DNA from: Comamonadaceae bacterium
GTDB taxonomy: Bacteria; Pseudomonadota; Gammaproteobacteria; Burkholderiales; Burkholderiaceae_C
Direction: 5' to 3'
Assembly (NCBI GenBank): GCA_947463845.1
Contig: CANHUM010000004.1
Location: forward strand, 1-16,892
DNA: 16,892 bases
The stretch's first letter is position 1. The number at the start of each line of letters is the position of its first letter. Of this stretch, positions 7,291-13,053 are shown in pieces. Made by a program: the position numbers and the translations under genes. Below the pieces are notes generated by a model, which saw only the letters and a list, made by a program, of their open reading frames with translations, made no database searches and was not told the origin of the DNA.

Positions 7291-8133
7291 TCAGTGCTGG
7301 TGTCCCGCTAAAGCGCTGACCAGCACCACCATGCCGATGCCCACACCCAGCCAGAGAATTTGGGCAGCGGTCTCTTGGGCTGACAGGCGTTTTTGCAGCT
7401 GGGGAATCAGGTCAGCCAAGGCCACATAAACGAAGCTGCTGCTGGCCACCACCAGGAAAAAAGGCAGCCAGTCTCGCAAAGCATCAACCAGCACATAACC
7501 CACCGCACCGCCCAATGCGGTGATGGCGCCGGCCATGGAGACCTTGACGATGGCGGCTTTGCGGCTGCTGCTGCCTTGACGCAAGACTGCCAGGTCGCCC
7601 ATGTGGTGAGGGATTTCGTGGGCCAACACCGCCAGCGCGGCGATCACGCCCAGGCGCATGTCGGCGATGAAGGCCGACGCAATGAGGATACCGTCGCCAA
7701 AACAATGCACGCTGTCACCGGCCAGCACCGCCCAAGCCCCTCGGGGTGATTCGTCACCGGCCGTCTTGCCATGCGCGTGCGCCATGGTGGTGGTGGACTT
7801 CTGCTCGTCATGCCTGTGATGTCCGTGCCCATGATCGTGCCCATGTCCATGGGCATGTTCATGCCCGTGGTGCCAGAGTTCGGCCTTGTCGAGCAAAAAG
7901 AAAAAAACCAACCCCACCAGCAAGGTCAAGAACAGCTCGTGTGCCCCGGCCTCGCTTTCAAAAGCTTCCGGCAAGAGGTGCAAAAACGAAGTGGCCATCA
8001 AGGCCCCGGCGGCCAGGCTCAACATGTGCTGGGTGTAGCGGCTCAACACACCAAAACTCAGCCATGCAGCCAGCCAGACGCTGCCAATGCCCGCCACCAA
8101 AGTGCCCACCAAAATCGCCAATAAAGTCATCAT
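7291..8133 (-). CDS. ZIP-family divalent metal transporter
   Basis: Inner-membrane ZIP permease, which typically brings Zn2+ or other divalent metals into the cytoplasm. The chosen start is the ATG at 8133 (280 aa; another ATG follows directly at 8130). The frame can be extended to a TTG at 8163, but that codon lies in the upstream terminator. From the ATG at 8133, eight hydrophobic segments surround a cytosolic loop in which 12 of 21 residues (88-108) are His, followed by a further MAHAHGK stretch. Metal-site motifs are SVHCFGDG (141-148; TM4, usually HNFxDG) and AHEIPHHMGD (171-180; TM5). HLLPEAFE near 52-59 is also conserved. It lies downstream of the dienelactone hydrolase gene in the same direction but behind a strong terminator. 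GGGA sits 3 nt before the first and 6 nt before the second ATG. Confidence 0.9.
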   Translation of the reverse strand: MMTLLAILVGTLVAGIGSVWLAAWLSFGVLSRYTQHMLSLAAGALMATSFLHLLPEAFESEAGAHELFLTLLVGLVFFFLLDKAELWHHGHEHAHGHGHDHGHGHHRHDEQKSTTTMAHAHGKTAGDESPRGAWAVLAGDSVHCFGDGILIASAFIADMRLGVIAALAVLAHEIPHHMGDLAVLRQGSSSRKAAIVKVSMAGAITALGGAVGYVLVDALRDWLPFFLVVASSSFVYVALADLIPQLQKRLSAQETAAQILWLGVGIGMVVLVSALAGHQH

Positions 8134-8140
8134 GTTTCCC

Positions 8141-8156
8141 GGGGTGCCTTCACCCC
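8141..8156 (-). promoter_or_regulatory. Hairpin directly upstream of the ZIP start
   Basis: Perfect 6-bp stem (GGGGTG, loop AAGG, CACCCC on the minus strand) located 8-23 nt before the ATG at 8133. The SD-like AAGG is presented in the loop, and GTTT/AAAC just outside could extend the stem. It is placed where it could affect initiation. No Zur-like AT-rich box is visible. Confidence 0.3.
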
Positions 8157-8161
8157 AAAAC

Positions 8162-8185
8162 AAACCGCCCCGAAGGGCGGTTTTT
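8162..8185 (-). terminator. Intrinsic terminator of the dienelactone hydrolase gene (bidirectional form)
   Basis: A 9-bp stem AAACCGCCC/GGGCGGTTT with a four-base loop (CGAA on plus, TTCG on minus). On the minus strand it runs into TTTGTTTTGG, a usable U-tract; the plus strand also has five T after the stem. It follows the hydrolase stop by about 40 nt and sits about 30 nt before the ZIP ATG. The 14-nt unit GCCCCGAAGGGCGG (8167-8180) is repeated exactly at 8196-8209, giving a second, shorter hairpin between the stop and the main terminator. Confidence 0.8.
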
Positions 8186-8225
8186 CATCGTTCCTGCCCC
8201 GAAGGGCGGACACTGCATTGTCACA

Positions 8226-9122
8226 TCAGGCCACGCCCTGGCGTTTGAACCAGGCCAACATGCGCTGCCAACCGTCTTCGGCTGCCGACTTGCGGTAGCT
8301 GGAGCGGTAGTCTGCATGGAAGGCATGCGGGGCGTCAGGATAAACCACAAACTCGCTGGCCTTGGCCGCAGCAGGCCCTGTGGCCAGCTCTGCTTTCATC
8401 TTATCAACCGTGTCAAGGGGGATGCCGGTATCGGCCGCGCCGTACAGACCCAGCACGGGTGCCTTGAGCTTGTTGGCCACCGCCACCGGGTGCGCTGGCG
8501 TCTGTGGCGTGGTGTTGCCCACCAGACGGCCATACCAGGCCACACCCGCCTTGAGTCTGGGTTGATGCGCTGCATACAACCAGGTGATGCGCCCTCCCCA
8601 GCAAAAACCGGTGATGCCCAGCCTGTCGGTGTTGCCGCCGTTGACCGCAGCCCAGGCCACACAGGCATCCAGATCGCCCATGACCTGCGCATCGGGCACT
8701 TTGGAGATGATCTCGGCTTGCAGTTTGGCGATTTCGCCGTACTCGTTGGGGTCGCCCTGTCGCACAAACAATTCGGGCGCAATTGCCAGGTACCCAGCTT
8801 GGGCCAGGCGGCGGGCGACGTCAGCGATGTACTCGTGCACGCCAAAAATTTCAGAGATCACCAGCACCACCGGCAAACCGGTCTTGCCAGCTGGCGCACT
8901 GCGGTAGGCGGGCATCTTGAACCCGTTCACATCAATGGTCACTTCCCCCGAGACCAGACCCGTAGAAGGGGTTTTGATGGCCGTTTGCGCCATGATCGGA
9001 ACCGCCGCTGCGGCATAGCCCACGCCCAGTGCAGCTTTCAGGGCCACACGGCGTGTAGGGGCGGCTGCATCCATGCGCCCACCCAGCAGGGCTTGTGTGT
9101 CTTCAATCAGGTCTTTGTTCAA
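8226..9122 (-). CDS. Dienelactone hydrolase-family protein with Tat signal
   Basis: Alpha/beta hydrolase related to dienelactone hydrolase (carboxymethylenebutenolidase); the true substrate is unknown. The chosen start is TTG at 9122, because a GAGGAG Shine-Dalgarno lies 7 nt upstream and no better in-frame ATG exists there; this gives 298 aa. An N-terminal twin-arginine signal (R24-R25 followed by VALKAALG, a hydrophobic Ala stretch and an MAQT cleavage region near 46) points to export, unlike classical cytosolic DLH. Catalytic residues are C174 in GFCWGG, D231 in YGAADTG and H266 in DAPHAFH; E91 in SEIFGV matches the Glu that holds the DLH nucleophile. The open frame upstream of the TTG (to 9209) runs through the divergent promoter region and is not counted. 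An internal ATG (M17 from the TTG start) would keep the Tat motif. Confidence 0.87.
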   Translation of the reverse strand: MNKDLIEDTQALLGGRMDAAAPTRRVALKAALGVGYAAAAVPIMAQTAIKTPSTGLVSGEVTIDVNGFKMPAYRSAPAGKTGLPVVLVISEIFGVHEYIADVARRLAQAGYLAIAPELFVRQGDPNEYGEIAKLQAEIISKVPDAQVMGDLDACVAWAAVNGGNTDRLGITGFCWGGRITWLYAAHQPRLKAGVAWYGRLVGNTTPQTPAHPVAVANKLKAPVLGLYGAADTGIPLDTVDKMKAELATGPAAAKASEFVVYPDAPHAFHADYRSSYRKSAAEDGWQRMLAWFKRQGVA

Positions 9123-9191
9123 GGCAATTCTCCTCGGGCATCTAAAAAGAGCTTTATCTTGGCACACTCCCAACAGGTTTGCACCCAGGTC

Positions 9192-9206
9192 TGGGCGGAT
9201 CGCCCA
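9192..9206. promoter_or_regulatory. Palindrome in the hydrolase/GST divergent promoter region
   Basis: TGGGCG-GAT-CGCCCA is a perfect 6-bp dyad. It covers about -31 to -45 relative to the glutathione transferase start codon, overlapping its -35 region, and lies about 70 bp upstream of the divergent hydrolase start. This is operator-like by position. No adjacent regulator gene is present. Confidence 0.35.
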
Positions 9207-9225
9207 CACCCGAGACAGGGCGATT

Positions 9226-9231
9226 TACACT
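9226..9231 (+). promoter_or_regulatory. -10 box placing the GST transcript start at its ATG (leaderless)
   Basis: TACACT ends only 5 nt before the ATG at 9237, so the predicted start of transcription falls on the start codon. No Shine-Dalgarno exists between them. The -35 region (9203-9208) is weak and lies within the palindrome at 9192-9206. Confidence 0.45.
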
Positions 9232-9236
9232 GCCGC

Positions 9237-9878
9237 ATGCCCGAGTCCCTGTTGCCTGTCCTGTATTCGTTTCGACGCTGCCCCTATGCGATGCGGGCCC
9301 GGCTGGCCCTGCACGTCAGCGGCGTGGTGTTCGAACACCGGGAAGTGGTGTTGAAGCAAAAACCAGCCCACATGCTCGCCCTATCGCCCAAAGGCACCGT
9401 GCCTGTTTTATGGTTGCGGGGCGATGCAGGCCCTCGGGTGCTGGAGCAAAGCCTGGACATCATGCGCTGGGCCCTGGAGCAATGCGATCCGCTGGCTTGG
9501 TGGCCCGCCACAGAGGCCGCCCTGGCCGATGCCATGGCCTTGATCACTCACAACGACGGCCCGTTCAAGGGCCAGCTGGACCGCTACAAATACCCGAACC
9601 GTTCAGGGCTGGAGCGTGGCACAGCCGACCGAGATCTGGCGGCGGCCTGGCTGTGGACACTGAACGACCGCTTGCAATCACAACACTTTCTGGCGGGCGA
9701 CCGGTTCGGTCTGGCCGACGCCGCGCTGGCCCCCTTTGTGCGTCAATACGCGCACACCGATCCGGCCTGGTTTGCAGCGCAGCCTTGGGGCCCATTGGCC
9801 GCCTGGTTGGCCGCGTTCGAGGGCTCCGCAGTGTTTGAGGCCATCATGCAAAAGCACACGCCTTGGCAGGATGCTTGA
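9237..9878 (+). CDS. Glutathione S-transferase family protein
   Basis: Cytosolic thioredoxin-fold plus all-alpha GST of 213 aa; it likely conjugates or reduces electrophiles with glutathione, but the substrate is unknown. The N-terminal domain (about 6-85) shows SFRRCPYAMRARLAL with C15-P-Y-A at the active-site position, the cis-Pro segment V55-P56, and E70-Q71-S72 for the glutathione gamma-glutamyl group. The Cys active site suggests a thiol-transferase-like class. The C-terminal helical domain (95-205) contains the GLADAALAPFVRQ segment. The frame remains open far upstream (to 7746) only because it shadows minus-strand genes; the ATG at 9237 is the first that begins GST-like sequence. It ends 3 nt from the convergent polA stop. 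Confidence 0.9.
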   Translation: MPESLLPVLYSFRRCPYAMRARLALHVSGVVFEHREVVLKQKPAHMLALSPKGTVPVLWLRGDAGPRVLEQSLDIMRWALEQCDPLAWWPATEAALADAMALITHNDGPFKGQLDRYKYPNRSGLERGTADRDLAAAWLWTLNDRLQSQHFLAGDRFGLADAALAPFVRQYAHTDPAWFAAQPWGPLAAWLAAFEGSAVFEAIMQKHTPWQDA

Positions 9879-9881
9879 GGC

Positions 9882-12719
9882 TCAGTGGGCCTGCTCCCAG
9901 TTCGGCCCAAAGCCCACTTCGGCCAAGAGCGGCACCTTCAAATCGGCCACCCCCGCCATGATGCGCGGCACTTCGGTACGAACCCATTCGACTTCAGCCT
10001 GTGGCACCTCGAACACCAGTTCGTCGTGCACCTGCATGATGACCTTGGTGGCCTTGCCCTGTTCGTCCAGCGCTTTTTGCACCGCCACCATGCTCAGCTT
10101 GATCAGGTCAGCCGCTGTGCCCTGCATGGGCGCGTTGATGGCGGCACGCTCGGCCCCGGCGCGGCGCGGGCCATTGGGACTGTTGATCTCGGGCAGCATC
10201 AGGCGGCGGCCAAACACGGTCTCGACATAGCCCAGCGCCTTGGCCTGCTCGCGGGTCGCATCCATGTAGTGCTTGACACCGGCAAAGCGCTCAAAGTAGC
10301 GGGTGATGTAATTTTTGGCGGCCGTGTTGTCGATGCCCAGCGCCTTGGCCAGGCCAAACGCGCTCATGCCGTAAATCAAACCGAAGTTGATGGTCTTGGC
10401 ATAGCGGCGCTGCTCGCTGCTCACCGTGTCGGGCGTCCCGCCAAACACCTCAGCGGCCGTGGCCTTGTGCACGTCCAGCCCGTCATGGAAGGCCTTGAGC
10501 AAGGCTGCGTCGTCGCTCAGGTGCGCCATGATGCGCAGCTCGATCTGGCTGTAGTCGGCACTCGCAATCACGCAGCCTGCAGGGGCCACAAAGGCCTCGC
10601 GCACCTTGCGACCTTCGGCCGTGCGCACCGGGATGTTTTGTAAATTCGGCTCATTGCTCGACAGACGGCCCGTCACGGCCACGGCTTGTGCGTAATGCGT
10701 GTGCACCCGGCCCGTGCGCGGCAGCGCCAGCTGCGCCAGCTTGTCGGTGTAGGTGCCCTTGAGCTTGGCCAGGCTGCGGTGCTCCAGAATGCGGGCGGGC
10801 AACGGGTAGTCTTCGGCCAATTTTTCCAGCACCTCTTCGTCGGTGCTTCGGGCTCCGGTGGCCGTTTTCTTGATGACGGGCAGGCCCAGCTTGTCAAAAA
10901 AGATCTCGCCCAACTGCTTGGGGCTGGACAGGTTGAAGGGCTGCCCGGCGATCTCATAGGCTTCTTTTTCGAGCTGCACGATGCGCTCGCCCAAGGCCTG
11001 GCTTTGCGCAGCCAGCGTGGGTGCATCGATCAGTACGCCGTTGCGCTCGATGCGGTAGAGCGCCTCGCTGGTCTGGATCTCCAGCTTGTAAACGTACTTC
11101 AAACCCGAATGCGCCTCGATCTGGGGCCAAAGCGCCTGGTGCACGTCCAGACACTGGTCAGCGTCTTCGCACGAATAGTGAGCGGCCTTGTCCACATCCA
11201 CCTGCGCAAATGGAATCTGGTGCGCGCCTTTGCCGCACAGGTCTTCGTAGGTCACGCCCTTGCGTCCCACATGGCGCTCGGCCAGGCTACTCAGGCCGTG
11301 CGGTTTGTGCACTTCCAGCACATAACTTTGCAGCATGGTGTCGTGGGCATAGCCCTGCACCTCGATGCCGTGGTTGGCGAACACATGGCGGTCGTATTTG
11401 ATGTTCTGGCCCATTTTGAGGCGGTCAGGGTTTTCCAGCCAGGGCTTGAGCTTGGCCAGCACCTCGGCCAGCGGCAATTGCTCGGGGGCACCCGGGCCGT
11501 TGTGCGCCAGTGGGATGTAGGCTGCCACACCGGGCGTGACACTCAGCGAAATGCCCACGATGTCGGCACGCATGGCGTCGAGCGAGGTGGTTTCGGTATC
11601 GATGGCAGTGAGCGGCGCTTGTTCGATGCGGTGGAGCCATTCCTCAAACAAGGGCCAGTCGAGCACCGTGTCGTATTTCAAATCGCCTTGCACCGAGCTG
11701 GCCGCCATGTTCTGTTCGGGCCATGCCGCCGGCTCGTCCGTCTGAGCCGAGCCAAACAAATCGTCCATGCCCGTGTCTTTGGCCTTGGCGGTTTTTTTGG
11801 CAGCAGGTACAGGCATAGCACCGCCCAACGACTGCACCAGCCCCTTGAAACCGTAGGTTTGATAAAAGTTCAGCAGCTTGTCCTTGTCTGGCGCGTGCAA
11901 GTGCAGACTGGCCAGTGAGGGCAAACCGGGCACCCAGCCGTTCAGGTCACAGTCGGTTTTCATGGACACCAGGGCGCGCCCCTTGGGCAGCCAGTCCACC
12001 GCCTGCCGCAGGTTCTCGCCCGCCACACCTTTGATCTCGTGGGCATGCGCCATCAAGTTGTCGAGCGAGCCATACTCCAGCAGCCATTTGGCGGCGGTCT
12101 TGGGGCCCACCTTGGCCACGCCCGGCACGTTGTCCACCGGGTCGCCCACCAGGGTCTGGTAGTCGATCATCAGCGAGGGGGGCACGCCAAACTCCTCGGT
12201 CACACCCGCCACATCGCGCACCTTGCCGTTCATCGTGTCGATGATGGTGATGTGCGCGTTGACCAGCTGGCTCAGATCCTTATCGCCACTGGAGACCGTC
12301 ACCTCGATGCCTTGCTGCGCGGCCGTGTGGGCCAGTGTGGCGATCACATCATCGGCCTCCACGCCCGGCACGTCCAGCACGGTCCAGCCCATCAAACGCA
12401 CCAGCTCGTGGATGGGCTCTATCTGCGAACGCAAATCGTCGGGCATGGGGCTGCGGTGAGCCTTGTACTCGGGGTACATCTCGTCGCGAAAGGTCGGTCC
12501 CTTGGCGTCGAACACACAGGCGGCATAGGTGGCCGGCACATCCTTGCGCAGCCGGTCCATCATGTTGATCATGCCGCGAATGGCCCCTGTGGCAGGGCTG
12601 CTCGGGTCACCGGGCACGGCCCGCAAATCGGGCATGGCGTGAAAGGCACGGTACAGGTAGCTGGAGCCGTCGACCAGCAAGAGGGTCGGTTGGGATGTTT
12701 CGGGGGTGTTGTCGCTCAT
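9882..12719 (-). CDS. polA: DNA polymerase I
   Basis: Repair and Okazaki-fragment-processing polymerase, 945 aa from the ATG at 12719. The 5'-3' exonuclease domain (about 11-300) shows LLVDGSSYLYRAFHAMP, then EADD (121-124), SSGDKDLSQLV (143-153) and QTLVGDPVDNVPGV (188-201). The 3'-5' proofreading domain (about 345-545) has its acidic residues: D374 and E376 in IDTETTSLD, D443 in NIKYDRHV, and Y515/D519 in YSCEDAD. It therefore looks proofreading-competent. The polymerase domain has motif A DYSQIELRIMAHLS (722-735), motif B RRYAKTINFGLIYG (771-784) and motif C QVHDELVFE (896-904). An Ala/Lys-rich linker lies near 302-345. GAGGG abuts the ATG with no spacer, so it is a poor Shine-Dalgarno. 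The frame also extends to a TTG at 12749, rejected as non-homologous. Confidence 0.98.
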   Translation of the reverse strand: MSDNTPETSQPTLLLVDGSSYLYRAFHAMPDLRAVPGDPSSPATGAIRGMINMMDRLRKDVPATYAACVFDAKGPTFRDEMYPEYKAHRSPMPDDLRSQIEPIHELVRLMGWTVLDVPGVEADDVIATLAHTAAQQGIEVTVSSGDKDLSQLVNAHITIIDTMNGKVRDVAGVTEEFGVPPSLMIDYQTLVGDPVDNVPGVAKVGPKTAAKWLLEYGSLDNLMAHAHEIKGVAGENLRQAVDWLPKGRALVSMKTDCDLNGWVPGLPSLASLHLHAPDKDKLLNFYQTYGFKGLVQSLGGAMPVPAAKKTAKAKDTGMDDLFGSAQTDEPAAWPEQNMAASSVQGDLKYDTVLDWPLFEEWLHRIEQAPLTAIDTETTSLDAMRADIVGISLSVTPGVAAYIPLAHNGPGAPEQLPLAEVLAKLKPWLENPDRLKMGQNIKYDRHVFANHGIEVQGYAHDTMLQSYVLEVHKPHGLSSLAERHVGRKGVTYEDLCGKGAHQIPFAQVDVDKAAHYSCEDADQCLDVHQALWPQIEAHSGLKYVYKLEIQTSEALYRIERNGVLIDAPTLAAQSQALGERIVQLEKEAYEIAGQPFNLSSPKQLGEIFFDKLGLPVIKKTATGARSTDEEVLEKLAEDYPLPARILEHRSLAKLKGTYTDKLAQLALPRTGRVHTHYAQAVAVTGRLSSNEPNLQNIPVRTAEGRKVREAFVAPAGCVIASADYSQIELRIMAHLSDDAALLKAFHDGLDVHKATAAEVFGGTPDTVSSEQRRYAKTINFGLIYGMSAFGLAKALGIDNTAAKNYITRYFERFAGVKHYMDATREQAKALGYVETVFGRRLMLPEINSPNGPRRAGAERAAINAPMQGTAADLIKLSMVAVQKALDEQGKATKVIMQVHDELVFEVPQAEVEWVRTEVPRIMAGVADLKVPLLAEVGFGPNWEQAH

Positions 12720-12725
12720 CCCTCG

Positions 12726-12731
12726 ATTGTG
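12726..12731 (-). promoter_or_regulatory. Candidate -10 box of polA
   Basis: The minus strand reads TACACAAT just upstream of the polA ATG; the hexamer CACAAT ends 6 nt before it, or TACACA (12728-12733) 8 nt before. Either would give a leaderless or nearly leaderless polA mRNA. The -35 region (TCATTT, 12749-12754) is weak. Confidence 0.3.
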
Positions 12732-12760
12732 TACCGGGTTGCCCCCCAAAATGACCGAGA

Positions 12761-12844
12761 AGGATCGGGGGCTGGGCCTGTGTCAGGGTGATGTGGCAAA
12801 GCGAAGCGCCTCTGAACCCTGGCACAGGCCCAGCCCCTGATCCT
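12761..12844 (+). repeat. Palindromic element copy 1: 29-nt arms, 26-nt constant loop
   Basis: Left arm 12761-12789 pairs with right arm 12816-12844 at all 29 positions when read as plus-strand RNA, with two G.U wobbles (12767/12838 and 12783/12822). The loop (12790-12815) contains GTGGCAAAGCGAAGCGCC and is the exact reverse complement of the loop of copy 2. Inside it, GCGAAGC (12801-12807) is the sequence known to form an exceptionally stable DNA mini-hairpin. The stem shares no sequence with that of copy 2. It lies between polA and thrB, 42 bp upstream of the polA ATG. Confidence 0.85.
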
Positions 12845-12849
12845 CCCAA

Positions 12850-12889
12850 CCTCGGCGCAGGCCCCGCAAATCATTGCCCACCGCCGAGG
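12850..12889. repeat. Central hairpin between the two palindromic elements
   Basis: CCTCGGCG (12850-12857) and CGCCGAGG (12882-12889) form a perfect 8-bp stem with a 24-nt loop. Its dyad centre (12869.5) nearly coincides with the centre of symmetry of the two 26-nt loops (12868). The whole 12761-12975 block can therefore also fold as one large nested cruciform. Confidence 0.7.
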
Positions 12890-12891
12890 CA

Positions 12892-12975
12892 GACCCGCAA
12901 AGGGCGTACCGCGCCGGGCCTCAGAGGCGCTTCGCTTTGCCACATCGGCCCAGCGCGGCACGCCCTTTGCGGGTC
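12892..12975 (-). repeat. Palindromic element copy 2, inverted: 29-nt arms, 26-nt constant loop
   Basis: Arms 12892-12920 and 12947-12975 are complementary except at two positions (12908/12959 and 12915/12952). These are A.C on the plus strand and therefore G.U pairs in a minus-strand transcript. The 26-nt loop (12921-12946) is identical, on the minus strand, to the loop of copy 1, with GCGAAGC at 12929-12935. The same 29-26-29 architecture with an unrelated stem sequence makes this a second member of the same element family in opposite orientation. It ends about 20 bp before the thrB -10 box. CCTTTTTGACTTTT follows on the plus strand. Confidence 0.85.
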
Positions 12976-12995
12976 CTTTTTGACTTTTCGCACCC

Positions 12996-13001
12996 TACAA
13001 T
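12996..13001 (+). promoter_or_regulatory. -10 box of thrB
   Basis: TACAAT, 5 of 6 matches to the sigma70 -10 consensus, predicts a start near 13008 and a 46-nt leader. The -35 position (12973-12978) overlaps the end of palindromic element copy 2 and matches poorly. A TTGACT at 12980-12985 is too close to serve this -10. Confidence 0.5.
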
Positions 13002-13053
13002 CGATGGTTTCTCATCCACGCCAGCAGCCCTTCTGGCTTTTGACCCTCTTCCC

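Noticed and set aside
8134..8163. TTG start for the ZIP protein at 8163
   Set aside because: The codon lies inside the terminator stem and the added ten residues resemble no ZIP N-terminus. ATG at 8133/8130 has a GGGA just upstream.
7746..9236. N-terminal two thirds of a 710-codon plus-strand frame ending in the GST
   Set aside because: This stretch runs antisense through the ZIP and hydrolase genes and across a terminator. GST homology begins exactly at the ATG at 9237.
12761..12975. CRISPR array or integron attC sites
   Set aside because: There are only two copies in inverted, not direct, orientation and no cas genes. The GTTRRRY/RYYYAAC core sites of attC are absent and no integrase is near.
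12892..12990. Element copy 2 plus CCTTTTTGACTTTT read as a plus-strand intrinsic terminator
   Set aside because: No plus-strand gene ends upstream (polA is minus strand), a 29-bp stem with a 26-nt loop is atypical for a terminator, and on the plus strand it has two A.C mismatches.
13004..13053. Threonine-type leader peptide before thrB
   Set aside because: The short frame from the ATG at 13004 is not rich in Thr or Ile codons, does not stop before thrB, and no terminator/antiterminator pair is visible.
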